49,714 nucleotides of DNA, taken from positions 1-49,714 of the forward strand of contig CALFFK010000096.1 in the NCBI GenBank assembly GCA_937957975.1, given 5' to 3'. This document shows positions 18,901 to 26,336 of this stretch, in pieces. The position numbers were made by a program, and so were the translations under genes. Within the stretch, counting starts at the first letter, position 1; each line of letters opens with the position of its first letter. Origin of the DNA: an uncultured Neomegalonema sp. (GTDB lineage Bacteria > Pseudomonadota > Alphaproteobacteria > Rhodobacterales > Rhodobacteraceae). Below the pieces are notes generated by a model that was given only the letters and a program-made list of their open reading frames with translations, ran no database searches and was not told the origin of the DNA.

Positions 18901-19108
18901 TATCGTCCTTCGCAAACTCCGACTCGAAGCGATCCAGTGCGGTGCGGTCGGGGTTTTCTTCCGCAAAGAAAATACGGGCATCGGGATTAAAGCTCAGTTT
19001 TCCAAGGCCCATACCCATCGCAACGGTCAGCGCAAGGCCCGCCACAATCCAGAGCCAGCGCGTGCGCACGATAAAAGCCGCCCAGCCCTTTTGTGTCGAT
19101 TGATCCAT
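15986..19108 (-). CDS. MMPL/RND-family transporter fused to LolA-like lipoprotein-sorting domain
   Basis: 1040 residues from ATG 19108 (MDQSTQKGW), with GGAG 6 bases in front. Residues 1-760 form an RND/MMPL exporter: helix WLWIVAGLALTVAMG, a periplasmic loop, a five-helix block (LTPLMFGAILLIVFLAFRSV onward), a second loop and a second block (LLGTVLALIAISALLLLILR; AMTLGIVVDDTVHFLAKYKE). From residue 765 the frame enters MNAPATVAATLAALIGIGAL ending SPAHAQ, a textbook signal peptide, then a LolA-like domain (GEMILRDAGGNETRRIWRGM, YLPAVKRVKRISSSNRTGKF, SYSKR-type strands, CHVIEGVPKNARSGYSKRVT). In related clusters these are separate genes. Probable function is moving a lipid or lipophile from inner membrane to periplasm. 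Confidence 0.88.
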   Translation of the reverse strand: MDQSTQKGWAAFIVRTRWLWIVAGLALTVAMGMGLGKLSFNPDARIFFAEENPDRTALDRFESEFAKDDNLILVMNAKEGGLFEPKVLSAIGELTEEAWLLPHVRRVDSLTNFQHTYAIDDEMIVGDLVPEPASVTPEQAAAAQEIALSRPELLHTMIDPTGRYGSMQVMFRLPGKSPETEVPEIVAETQVLAAAFREKNPDIELRLTGSVMMNNQFAVSGQDDGKTLTPLMFGAILLIVFLAFRSVVGVLITTTVIAMSAVIGLGALGWSGTSLNSVTVLAPLIIMTLAVASVVHVLASARQTMVETPDRKEWARVALDEHGGEIAVACITTAIGFLALNFSISPPFRELGNVVAVGVMGALFLTLTFLPALIVIIPMKRREALATTDRIMAPLAEFVIGWRKPLLVGMSLLVIALASGIPRLSLEDDFVRYFDDRYEFRRDTDYFERHLGGLNVLEYALPAGRSDGINDPAFLANVKDFTEWLRAQPEVTNVRSLTDVLQRLNMNMHADDPGMMKLPVDEQAAAQFLFLYELSLGYGMDLTDQINIDRSSMRISVSMAQATTKGMLALDAKAQAWMADNAPSIAVAPTGMSQVFNLIAYRDVRAMLLGTVLALIAISALLLLILRDVKLGLISLVPNLVPAAMAFGLWGYGVGAVTLAIAVVIAMTLGIVVDDTVHFLAKYKEGKRQGMTPEDAVRYTFSKVGMALFVTTFALVVGFAILSTSGFAVNGDMAKLTALTISLALVADFLLLPALLITIDRRETMNAPATVAATLAALIGIGALAAPSPAHAQSAEAKGLAIVQEAERRDLGWGDFTNDGEMILRDAGGNETRRIWRGMNLERDARSGEGDWSVIVFSSPRDISGTATLTQAKIEPSDDDQWLYLPAVKRVKRISSSNRTGKFVGSEFSFEDLGSQEVEDNTYRWLRDEACPGGTGLTCHVIEGVPKNARSGYSKRVTWVDATHFNQHKTDFYNRRGDLEKTLTATGYQQYLGKYWRPARLDMQNVQTGKSTTLLQSKYSFGTGMNESDFNAQRLPRLSR
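16817..16828 (-). promoter_or_regulatory. Internal ribosome binding site before the LolA-like domain start (ATG 16816)
   Basis: On the minus strand AGGAGAGAGACG directly precedes ATG 16816, inside the RND reading frame and with no stop codon between. It would allow the LolA-like protein (15986-16816, 276 residues) to be made alone as an exported periplasmic protein with its own signal peptide. Confidence 0.65.
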
Positions 19109-19179
19109 GATCCACTCCAACAGGATTACTGGAGCCAATCTATGTCATTATGTGTGGTAGTAAATGAAAAATAAAAAAA

Positions 19180-19950
19180 TTATTCATTTTTCTCATTAAA
19201 ACGATAGTCGCCCAGAATTTCCCGCGCGCCATAGGGCGGATTCAGCAGGGCCAGACCAGAGCCGATCATCCCCCCTTTCCGACCGCCATGGGCGGGGAAA
19301 CCCGTCTCACTGATCAATGTTGCGGGCGCTTTCCCGCAAATATGGCTCACCATTCCAACATGCCGTGCGGCGGGCAGAATCGGATACCAGACCATAATCG
19401 CCGCATCGGGCCATTTGCGCGCGAGCGCCAGCGCAAACGTCGCCGTCTCGGTATATTCCTCTTTCCGCTCATAACTCGGATCAATCAAAGCAAGACCCCG
19501 GCGGGGTTTGGGCGGCGATAATGCCAGCAGCCCTTCGCGCCCGTCCCGGCGATGGATTTCAACGCCCGGCCCCTTCAGCGCCCCGACCAGGGCGGTATGC
19601 TCCGCCGGGTGCAATTCCATCAGAATCAGTCGGTCATCAGGGCGCAGCAATGCGCGGGCGACGGCGGGGGAGCCGGGGTAAGCACTCTCCCCATGCGCCG
19701 CCCGCACTTGATCAAGCGCCTGCCAGAATGGCCCGTCTTCCTGCGTCGCCGCCCCGATCCCGGCGCGCCATTCCCCGGTTTTTACGGCCTGCGACCCCTC
19801 CAGATCATACAGCCCCCGCCCCGCATGGCTTTCCATGTAGGTGATAGGCCGCGCCTTGCGGGTCAGAAGCGCCAGCAAACGCGCAAGCGCGATATGTTTG
19901 TGCAAATCAGCGGGGCCACCCGCGTGATAGCCATGTTGGTAAGATAACAT
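19180..19950 (-). CDS. rlmJ: 23S rRNA (adenine-2030-N6)-methyltransferase RlmJ
   Basis: 256 residues. The N-terminus MLSYQHGYHAGGPADLHKHI is a strong RlmJ hallmark, followed by ITYMESHAGRGLYDL (SAM-binding loop) and the catalytic motif LALIDPSYERKEEY, which corresponds to the DPPY motif of N6-adenine methylases with Ser in place of the second Pro. RlmJ methylates A2030 of 23S rRNA and in some species is tied to DNA uptake (ComJ). ATG 19950 begins exactly at the conserved N-terminus; the longer frame upstream overlaps the ThiE-like gene and is spurious. The stop lies 71 bases from the RND start, transcribed in the same direction. Confidence 0.9.
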   Translation of the reverse strand: MLSYQHGYHAGGPADLHKHIALARLLALLTRKARPITYMESHAGRGLYDLEGSQAVKTGEWRAGIGAATQEDGPFWQALDQVRAAHGESAYPGSPAVARALLRPDDRLILMELHPAEHTALVGALKGPGVEIHRRDGREGLLALSPPKPRRGLALIDPSYERKEEYTETATFALALARKWPDAAIMVWYPILPAARHVGMVSHICGKAPATLISETGFPAHGGRKGGMIGSGLALLNPPYGAREILGDYRFNEKNE

Positions 19951-19957
19951 GGACGCT

Positions 19958-20530
19958 TCAATCCCCGCCCAGCACACCCGCCACGGACGCTGCATCCCCG
20001 GCCCCGACGACCACGAAATCCGCGATCTCCCGCAGCAACCCTGCGCGTTCGGGGGTCGCCGCATTCTCGACCACCATCGGCGTTTCGATCATTGCTGCCC
20101 ACCACGTAATTTCGCTCGGCACAGCGCTCTCACTTTCCCATTCCGGTGCGAGCGACACATAGTCCGCCCCGCTTTCCGCCGCGATCATCGCATCGTGACG
20201 CAAGGGGCCGGGGTCGATGCCGACGATGACATCCTCGCCCAGTTCCCGCCGCACCCATGGCGCTGCCTTTGGCATACCCGTCAGATGAACCCCATCGGCC
20301 CCCACCTCCCGCGCCATGGCAACCGCGACATCATCCGGCCCGGCGATCAGCAGCGGAATCTCCTGCGCGTGACAGAGCGCGCGGCATGTCGCCGCTGCAC
20401 CCTGCGCCCCCGAATCCGCGATCACAAGCCTCACGCTGGCCGGTCCTACCTCGTGGAGCAGGGTTTCCAGTCGATCAACGTCACCAACCTTCAGCGTCAG
20501 GTAAAGCTGTGCACGCAGTGCTTCGGGCAT
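19958..20530 (-). CDS. Thiamine-phosphate synthase-like protein (ThiE fold, active site degenerate)
   Basis: 190 residues of the ThiE/TenI TIM-barrel type: LTLKVGDVDRLETLL, IPLLIAGPDDVAVAMAREVG, GADGVHLTGMP, VIVGIDPG, GADYVSLAPEWES and ADFVVVGAGDAASVAGVL. The framework fits ThiE, which joins HMP-PP and thiazole phosphate. Several positions normally used for substrate do not: the usual ND(R) at the second strand reads AG, the VG-x-STH loop reads VGIDPG and the GP-x-F-x-T-x-TK loop reads APEWESES. It may therefore do something other than thiamine phosphate synthesis. AGGAGA lies just upstream of ATG 20530. Its stop is 7 bases from the rlmJ start. Confidence 0.72.
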   Translation of the reverse strand: MPEALRAQLYLTLKVGDVDRLETLLHEVGPASVRLVIADSGAQGAAATCRALCHAQEIPLLIAGPDDVAVAMAREVGADGVHLTGMPKAAPWVRRELGEDVIVGIDPGPLRHDAMIAAESGADYVSLAPEWESESAVPSEITWWAAMIETPMVVENAATPERAGLLREIADFVVVGAGDAASVAGVLGGD

Positions 20531-20557
20531 GTAAAGTCTCCTCTCGAAGCCGCAGGA

Positions 20558-20650
20558 ATGCGACCAAAGGGTCGCATGATCTTGCGCGGGGCGCTTCTAT
20601 GCCCCAAATCATTGTCAATGGCGAGAGTTGCGTTGAACCTGCGCAAGATC
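20558..20650 (-). promoter_or_regulatory. Nested inverted-repeat structure between the ThiE-like gene and hflK
   Basis: Three stems lie side by side: ATGCGACC/GGTCGCAT at 20558-20577 (4-base loop), a perfect 10-bp pair GATCTTGCGC (20578-20587) with GCGCAAGATC (20641-20650), and inside it GGGGC/GCCCC (20588-20592, 20601-20605). On the minus strand this would be a folded leader ending 28 bases before the ThiE-like start; on the plus strand it ends 62 bases before hflK. It may be a cis-regulatory RNA, an attenuator or a protein-binding region. The strand is not certain. Confidence 0.5.
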
Positions 20651-20712
20651 GCCCGTAGAACGACGCACGAAATACGCGCGACACCGCGCATGAGGCATCT
20701 GAAGGAGCGCAT

Positions 20713-21909
20713 ATGCCCTGGAGTAACAATTCCGGCGGTCCATGGGGCGGCGGCGGCTCGTCCGGCGGCGGCGGTGGAGGCGGCAATGGTAAAGGCCCAT
20801 GGGGCAGTGGCCCGCAGGGCGGCGGCGGCGGGGGCAGAGAACCCGGCGGCAACGGCCAACAGCCCCCGGACCTTGATGAGCTGTTCCGGCAGGGACAGGA
20901 ACGCTTTCGTCGCGCTGTATCGCGCACTGGCGGCGGCGGACCCGGCGATGGCCAGCCCCTGCCCGGCAAAGTGCTTGCAGGTATCGGCATCATTGCCGCT
21001 GTTGGCATGTGGCTCTATGCGTCGGTCTTTCAGGTGGAGACCAACGAAAAGGCCATCGTTCTGACAATGGGCGAATACTCCCCGCCCCCACGCTCACCCG
21101 GTTTGAACATGGCCTTCTGGCCACTCCAAACCCATGAGACACTACAGGTAACAGACGAACGTAACGTCAGCATCGGCGTCAACGCCGTCCGCCCAAACCG
21201 TCGCGGGGCTGTCCCTCGCGATGAAGGCCTGATGCTGACCGGCGATGAAAATGTCGTGGATGTGAACTTCCAGATTGACTGGAACATTATCAATCCCGCC
21301 GACTACCTCTTCAACCTCGCGGCCCCGGAACAGACCATTGAGGCCGTATCCGAGGCATCAATTCGCGAAGTAATCGGGCGGTCGGAAATCCAGCCTGTCC
21401 TTAATCGTGATGGCGAAATCACATCCCAGGTGCAAAGCCTCATTCAGACAACCCTTGACGGGTATAAGTCAGGGATCAACGTTATTCGCGTTAACTTCGT
21501 CTCTGTCGCGCCCCCTGCGTTGGTAGTCGAGGCCTTCGATGACGTGACCAAGGCCGCACAGGAGCAGGAAGCCCTTCAGCTACAGGCAGAAGGTTATTCC
21601 CGACAGAAACTCGCGGATGCACGAGGCGAAAGCGCACAGCTTCTGGAGAATGCCGACGGCTATACCGCCCGCGTCGTCAAGGATGCCGAAGGTGAAGCCG
21701 CCCGCTTTAAGGCCATTCAGGAAGAATACGCGAAAGCCCCTGAAGTTACGCGCCAGCGCCTCTATCTGGAAACGATGGAGCGTGTGTTGGGTGGAATCGA
21801 CAAGATCATTCTCGACGAATCCGTCAGTGGCGGTGGTGAGGGGGGAGGCAGTGGTGTCGTGCCATATCTGCCCCTGAACGAGCTTGGCCGTAAAGGAAGT
21901 AACAAATGA
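20713..21909 (+). CDS. hflK: FtsH protease modulator HflK
   Basis: 398 residues. HflK and HflC form a membrane-bound complex that surrounds the FtsH protease and limits its access to substrates. The cytoplasmic N-terminus (about 80 residues) is very Gly/Pro/Asn rich, as is usual for HflK, then one membrane helix (LAGIGIIAAVGMWLYASVFQ) and the SPFH/band-7 domain (VETNEKAIVLTMGEYSPPPR, DENVVDVNFQIDWNIINPAD, RSEIQPVLNRDGEI). The coiled region has AQEQEALQLQAEGYSRQKLA. GAAGGAG lies 7 bases before ATG 20713. The TGA overlaps the hflC ATG, so synthesis is coupled. Confidence 0.95.
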   Translation: MPWSNNSGGPWGGGGSSGGGGGGGNGKGPWGSGPQGGGGGGREPGGNGQQPPDLDELFRQGQERFRRAVSRTGGGGPGDGQPLPGKVLAGIGIIAAVGMWLYASVFQVETNEKAIVLTMGEYSPPPRSPGLNMAFWPLQTHETLQVTDERNVSIGVNAVRPNRRGAVPRDEGLMLTGDENVVDVNFQIDWNIINPADYLFNLAAPEQTIEAVSEASIREVIGRSEIQPVLNRDGEITSQVQSLIQTTLDGYKSGINVIRVNFVSVAPPALVVEAFDDVTKAAQEQEALQLQAEGYSRQKLADARGESAQLLENADGYTARVVKDAEGEAARFKAIQEEYAKAPEVTRQRLYLETMERVLGGIDKIILDESVSGGGEGGGSGVVPYLPLNELGRKGSNK

Positions 21910-22784
21910 CCAAGGGACGTATCATTGGCGGTGTTCTTGTCGCATTTCTCCTGCTGATCTGGTCCACGGTCTTCATCGTGGACGAGCGTGAGCAGGCACT
22001 GGTTCTTGCCTTCGGTAAGGTGGACCGCACGATCACCGAGCCAGGCCTTCAATTCAAACTACCGGCCCCCTTCAATACCAAGATCGTTTATGAGCGGCGC
22101 ATCCTGCCGCTGGAGACGAGTGAGGTCACGATCCTGCCTGTGGACGGCAAACGCCGGGTCGCCGCAGCGTTCGCCCGCTGGAAGATCGCCAATCCCCAGC
22201 GGTTCCGCGAAGCGGTCGGTGATGTTCCCGGCGCGCTACCCCGGCTCGAAAAACTGTTGAGCGACAGTGTGGGTAAGGTTCTTGGTTCAGAATCTGCTGA
22301 CGCCGTGCTCTCCACCAAACGCGAAGACATTCTCCAGCGAATCAACGCGCTTGCAAGCGGCGAGGCCGAGAAACTGGGCGTGCAGATGGTCGATGTGCGT
22401 ATCCGCACATGGTTCCTGCCCGATCAGACGCTCGAAGCCACGTATAACCGCATGGTTCAGGACCGTAACGCCATTGCACTGGGCCTGCGCGCCGATGGAC
22501 AGGAAAAGGCCCGTAAGATCCGGGCCATTGCCGAAAAACAGGCCGTTGAGCTTGTTGCCGAAGCCCGTCGCGAAGCAACAACAAAGATGGGTGTCGCGGA
22601 TGCCGAGCGAAATGCGATCTTCGCGGATGCCTATGGCCGTGACATTGAGTTTTTCTCGTTCCAGCGGTCGTTGAGTGCTTACGAAAACTCACTGAAAGGC
22701 AGTAACTCAAGCATCGTCATGTCACCGAATTCGGACTTTTTCGAATACCTGCGTGACCGCGATGGAGCCTCCAAACAGAAGTAA
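21906..22784 (+). CDS. hflC: FtsH protease modulator HflC
   Basis: 292 residues, partner of HflK. An N-terminal membrane helix (IIGGVLVAFLLLIWSTVFIV) precedes the SPFH domain: DEREQALVLAFGKVDRTITE, GLQFKLPAPFN, DGKRRVAAAFARWKIANPQR and VQMVDVRIRTWFLPDQTLEA. The helical C-terminus contains AEKQAVELVAEARREATTKM. ATG 21906 overlaps the hflK stop by 4 bases. DegP follows after about 160 bases and a strong hairpin, the order hflK-hflC-degP being common in alphaproteobacteria. Confidence 0.95.
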   Translation: MTKGRIIGGVLVAFLLLIWSTVFIVDEREQALVLAFGKVDRTITEPGLQFKLPAPFNTKIVYERRILPLETSEVTILPVDGKRRVAAAFARWKIANPQRFREAVGDVPGALPRLEKLLSDSVGKVLGSESADAVLSTKREDILQRINALASGEAEKLGVQMVDVRIRTWFLPDQTLEATYNRMVQDRNAIALGLRADGQEKARKIRAIAEKQAVELVAEARREATTKMGVADAERNAIFADAYGRDIEFFSFQRSLSAYENSLKGSNSSIVMSPNSDFFEYLRDRDGASKQK

Positions 22785-22788
22785 GATC

Positions 22789-22814
22789 ATGCCCCCGCGA
22801 ACCAGCGGGGGCAT
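22789..22814 (+). terminator. Hairpin terminator after hflC
   Basis: Perfect 10-bp stem ATGCCCCCGC / GCGGGGGCAT, 6-base loop, starting 5 bases after the hflC stop. There is no T run, so termination may be partial. Confidence 0.55.
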
Positions 22815-22947
22815 ATCGGGCCTGCCATGTGTGTATTTGAAATCTCGCGTGTGTGACTTGTTCGTGGATGGTGGAAAACCTACCTTTGATGAGTGAGGCA
22901 GTGGCCCACAGCCGTTTACGCCCTCACGAAACTGACCGGGAACGAAG

Positions 22948-24462
22948 ATGAATCACAGAAAACCAGCCGCCATAGCCATGCCGAAACCTGCAACCCCTGT
23001 TGCCTTCAAGGTCGCGCTCGCGTCCCTGATCCTCCTCATGGGTGCGTTCTTCGCGCAGGCCGCTGGCGCACGCGCCGTCCCCACCAGCTTTGCTGATCTC
23101 GCAGAACGCCTCAGCCCGGCGGTCGTGAACATCTCGACCTCCCAGACGGTCAAGCGCCCCAATATCGGACCAAAGATCCCCGAATTGCCGCAAGGCTCTC
23201 CCTTCGAAGAATTCTTCAAGGATTTCTTCGACAAGCGCGGTGGCGGCGAAGGCCCATCCTCCCGCAAGGTACAATCGCTCGGTTCGGGCTTCGTGATTGA
23301 CCCCAAGGGCTTTATTGTCACCAACAACCACGTCATCGAGAATGCCGACGAAATCGTCGTCAATTTCCCGAATGGCGATTCGCTTGATGCCAAACTCGTT
23401 GGAACCGACCCGAAAACAGACCTCGCCCTTCTCAAGCTGACCGAGGAACCAGGCCAGCCTATCCCCTTCGTGAATTTCGGTGACAGCGACGCCGCACGGG
23501 TAGGGGACTGGGTTATTGCCATCGGCAACCCCTTCGGTCTTGGCGGCTCGGTTTCCGCCGGGATCATCTCGGCCCGGAACCGTAATATCAACTCCGGCCC
23601 TTATGATGACTTCCTCCAGACCGATGCGGCCATCAACCGGGGCAACTCAGGCGGCCCCCTCTTTAATATGGACGGTGATGTCATCGGCGTGAATACCGCC
23701 ATCTACTCGCCAACGGGTGGCTCGGTCGGTGTTGGCTTCTCTGTTCCTGCCGCCATTGCAACCAATGTCATAGACCAGCTTCGCGAGTTCGGTGAGATCA
23801 GACGCGGCTGGATCGGCGTTCGCATCCGGGAAGTCAGTGAAGAACTGGCCGAAGGGCTTAACCTCGACAAGCCCAAGGGCGCCCTCGTTGAAGACGTGAC
23901 CAAGGAAGGTCCGGCAGAAGGGGGTGGTGTCGAAATCGGTGATGTCATCCTTTCCTTCGATGGCAAGGAAATCGAGGAGATGCGCGATCTGCCCAGGGCA
24001 GTCGCTGAAACGCCAGCGGGTGATACAGTCCGCATGATCGTTTCGCGCAAGGGCAAGACCCAGACGCTCAAGATCACGGTCGGCTTGCTCGACGCGGACG
24101 GCAATGCTGTTGCCGGTGATGAAGAACCAGAAGAAGAAGTCGAGGAGAGCCGCGAGGAAATCCTTGGCATGACGCTGGCCGCTCTCGACCGCAAGAAACG
24201 CGAAGCCAACGAGATCAAGCCCGATCAGGAAGGCGTCCTTATCACGGATGTCGATTCCACCAGCACCGCAGCCAAAAAAGGTCTGCGCCGGGGTGACGTC
24301 ATTGTCGAAGTCGCACAGGAGGCAGTTACAACCCCCGATGAAGTGACAGCACAAATCGCGGCACAGAAGGCTGAAGGCAAAAGCTCTGTCCTCCTGCTGG
24401 TCAGCCGGGGTGGCGATGTTCGCTTCGTTGCCCTGCGCTTCGAGGAAGCCGCAGACGACTGA
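22948..24462 (+). CDS. degP: Periplasmic serine protease, DegP/DegQ (HtrA) family
   Basis: 504 residues. The signal peptide runs to about residue 43 (VALASLILLMGAFFAQAAGA). The trypsin-like domain has the complete triad: His128 in VTNNHVIENA, Asp158 in DPKTDLALLK and Ser234 in RGNSGGPLFN. Two PDZ domains follow (about 270-360 and 400-495; GVRIREVSEELAEGL, LITDVDSTSTAAKKGLRRGD), separated by an acidic linker EEPEEEVEESREE. It degrades or refolds misfolded envelope proteins. It follows hflKC, another protein quality-control unit, and ends before a strong terminator. Confidence 0.95.
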   Translation: MNHRKPAAIAMPKPATPVAFKVALASLILLMGAFFAQAAGARAVPTSFADLAERLSPAVVNISTSQTVKRPNIGPKIPELPQGSPFEEFFKDFFDKRGGGEGPSSRKVQSLGSGFVIDPKGFIVTNNHVIENADEIVVNFPNGDSLDAKLVGTDPKTDLALLKLTEEPGQPIPFVNFGDSDAARVGDWVIAIGNPFGLGGSVSAGIISARNRNINSGPYDDFLQTDAAINRGNSGGPLFNMDGDVIGVNTAIYSPTGGSVGVGFSVPAAIATNVIDQLREFGEIRRGWIGVRIREVSEELAEGLNLDKPKGALVEDVTKEGPAEGGGVEIGDVILSFDGKEIEEMRDLPRAVAETPAGDTVRMIVSRKGKTQTLKITVGLLDADGNAVAGDEEPEEEVEESREEILGMTLAALDRKKREANEIKPDQEGVLITDVDSTSTAAKKGLRRGDVIVEVAQEAVTTPDEVTAQIAAQKAEGKSSVLLLVSRGGDVRFVALRFEEAADD

Positions 24463-24492
24463 TCTTCCAATCCTGTTCGCATGACAATTCGA

Positions 24493-24524
24493 GAGGTCGG
24501 AACCCTGATGTTCCGGCCTCTTTC
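24493..24524 (+). terminator. Intrinsic terminator of degP
   Basis: 11-bp stem GAGGTCGGAAC / GTTCCGGCCTC (one G-T pair) with loop CCTGAT, followed by TTTC; 31 bases after the stop codon. Confidence 0.75.
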
Positions 24525-24602
24525 GATTCTGGCATCTCTCTTGCTGCTTTCGACCGCAGATGAGGCCTCTGGCCGTTGATCTGAAAAGAAAGTGAGCCCA
24601 AG

Positions 24603-26174
24603 ATGCCTGAATTTCGCACACCAGCGCCCCGTTTCAGAACAGGTCTTTTCAAAACCGCCACCGCTGTCGCTTTCACTGCCACCCTCGTTGGCTGTGCCTC
24701 GCAAGGCAACAATGTGAAATCCGTCTCCAGTGAAGAACCTACCTTCATGCGCCTGACCGAAGAGCGCGTGTTTGCGCAAGCCTTGCGCCAACGTTACCTT
24801 GAACTTGCCACCAACGCCTATGATCGTGGCGATCTGGAACGTTCGGACTTCTATTCCCTGCGCGCCATCATGGCCGTTGAAGGCAAGCTCGCTGATCCCG
24901 GCACAGCGGCTGGGGGCGATAGCAGCATCGAGGCAGCCCGCACCCGCCTCATCAATACCTTCAGCCATGGCGCACGGGTCGGCTCCCCGGATCTGGCCGC
25001 GCGCGCCCAGGCCGCCTATGATTGCTGGTCACTTGAAAGCCAACCCGGTGGGGATGCCAATATTGCAAGCGCCTGTGCAGCGAACGCCGAAGCTGCCCTC
25101 ACACAACTCGAAGTAATTGGCGCAGGTACGCGCCTTGCCGCTGCCCGTGACCTCAAGCCAGAGCAATATGTGATCAACGGGGAAACACCTTCGCAGACCA
25201 TCAATGTTGGCGGCGCGACAATTCAGATCGTCAATCAGCCGACCGCCGGCGAAGCGCCCGCCCCCTCTGCCCCGCCTCCACAAGCAGAGTTTACCCCGCC
25301 CCCTCCCGTGCAGCAACGCGCAGCCCTCGCCCGCACGATAGACGGCGTCGAACCAATAGAATCCACCGCAGGCCCTTCCTTTGTTGTCGAGGCTCCGATT
25401 CAAGCGCCCTCAAACGGGTTCCAGAGATCTGGCCAGCAGATTGACACTGTCATTCCAACCGTCCCGTTTCAGGATGGCTACGATCCCATTGACCTGATCC
25501 CTGATTTTCAGGGTTCGTCTTTTGCCGGGGCTGCCCCGGTCCAGCAGGATGTGTATCAAGGTCAGGGCGAAGTGCTCTACGATGCCCGTTTGGAACAGCA
25601 GAACGGTGGCCAATACGTAGCATTGGCTCCCGAACCCCGCCCCTTCACCACGGCACTCCCGCCCCCACCACCTCCAGCACCATCAATCTATGACAATGGC
25701 GCTGGCGAACAACAATTCGCAGCGGCACCACGGGCTCCGGTCTACACTGGCATTGGGCAACGGCCCCCGCCCGCCCCACCAGAGATGATAGAGATTTCCT
25801 CCGGCGACATTCTCTCCAGCATCGTTAGCGCACGGGCCAATGGAGCATTCGATTTCGCGGTATATTTCGGCTTTGACAGCGACACCATCACCCCGGAGGG
25901 CGAAGATGTTCTCTCCGATGCCGTGGAGCGTCTTATCCTTGAGAATCGCAACACGATCTCCCTGATGGGCTTCACCGATTCAGCGGGTGATTCGCGATAC
26001 AACCAGCTTCTGGCCATGCGCCGCGCAAATGCCGTGCGCAGCTATATCCAGCGGCGCGCAGATCGCCCTATTCGCTTTCGGATCATGCCCGTTGGTGAAG
26101 CGGAAGCTGTAAAGACCGGCGGCGACGGCGTCACCGAAGCCCTGAACCGCCGCGTAGAAATCATGCTGGAATAA
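24603..26174 (+). CDS. OmpA-family peptidoglycan-binding lipoprotein
   Basis: 523 residues. The long N-terminus ends in a lipobox at ATLVGC, so the protein is probably lipid-anchored, Cys31 being the first mature residue. A helical region (residues 55-180, RVFAQALRQRYLELATNAYD, TRLINTFSHGARV) is followed by about 180 residues rich in Pro, Ala and Gln (APAPSAPPPQ, ALPPPPPPAP), likely flexible. The C-terminal OmpA domain (from about 405) has FDFAVYFGFDSDTITPEGED, ISLMGFTDSAGDSRYNQLLA, MRRANAVRSYI and ALNRRVEIML, with the Asp and Arg that bind diaminopimelate. It probably ties the outer membrane to peptidoglycan. It has its own terminator on either side. Confidence 0.85.
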   Translation: MPEFRTPAPRFRTGLFKTATAVAFTATLVGCASQGNNVKSVSSEEPTFMRLTEERVFAQALRQRYLELATNAYDRGDLERSDFYSLRAIMAVEGKLADPGTAAGGDSSIEAARTRLINTFSHGARVGSPDLAARAQAAYDCWSLESQPGGDANIASACAANAEAALTQLEVIGAGTRLAAARDLKPEQYVINGETPSQTINVGGATIQIVNQPTAGEAPAPSAPPPQAEFTPPPPVQQRAALARTIDGVEPIESTAGPSFVVEAPIQAPSNGFQRSGQQIDTVIPTVPFQDGYDPIDLIPDFQGSSFAGAAPVQQDVYQGQGEVLYDARLEQQNGGQYVALAPEPRPFTTALPPPPPPAPSIYDNGAGEQQFAAAPRAPVYTGIGQRPPPAPPEMIEISSGDILSSIVSARANGAFDFAVYFGFDSDTITPEGEDVLSDAVERLILENRNTISLMGFTDSAGDSRYNQLLAMRRANAVRSYIQRRADRPIRFRIMPVGEAEAVKTGGDGVTEALNRRVEIMLE

Positions 26175-26204
26175 TCGAGGCTTCAGGTTGAACCCGATCA
26201 CCCG

Positions 26205-26231
26205 AAAGGACGAAGCCCCGCTTCGTCCTTT
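26205..26231 (+). terminator. Intrinsic terminator of the OmpA-type lipoprotein gene
   Basis: Perfect 12-bp stem AAAGGACGAAGC / GCTTCGTCCTTT with a CCC loop; the 3' arm supplies the T run. Confidence 0.8.
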
Positions 26232-26336
26232 ACTTATGTGCCAAATCGGCCATCGCCTTCCTGCGGATGCATTAACCTCTTGCCTCATCCCCGCGCTTTG
26301 GGATTAGCTTAAAGCCCCGCAAAACGAGGTTTACCC

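Noticed and set aside
19109-19179. Possible TetR operator before the RND gene
   Set aside because: The best inverted repeat around CATTATG/CATTTAC has too many mismatches to support an operator.
20531-20712. TPP riboswitch upstream of the ThiE-like gene
   Set aside because: The structured region lacks the conserved CTGAGA-type and ACCTGA-type sequences of the THI element.
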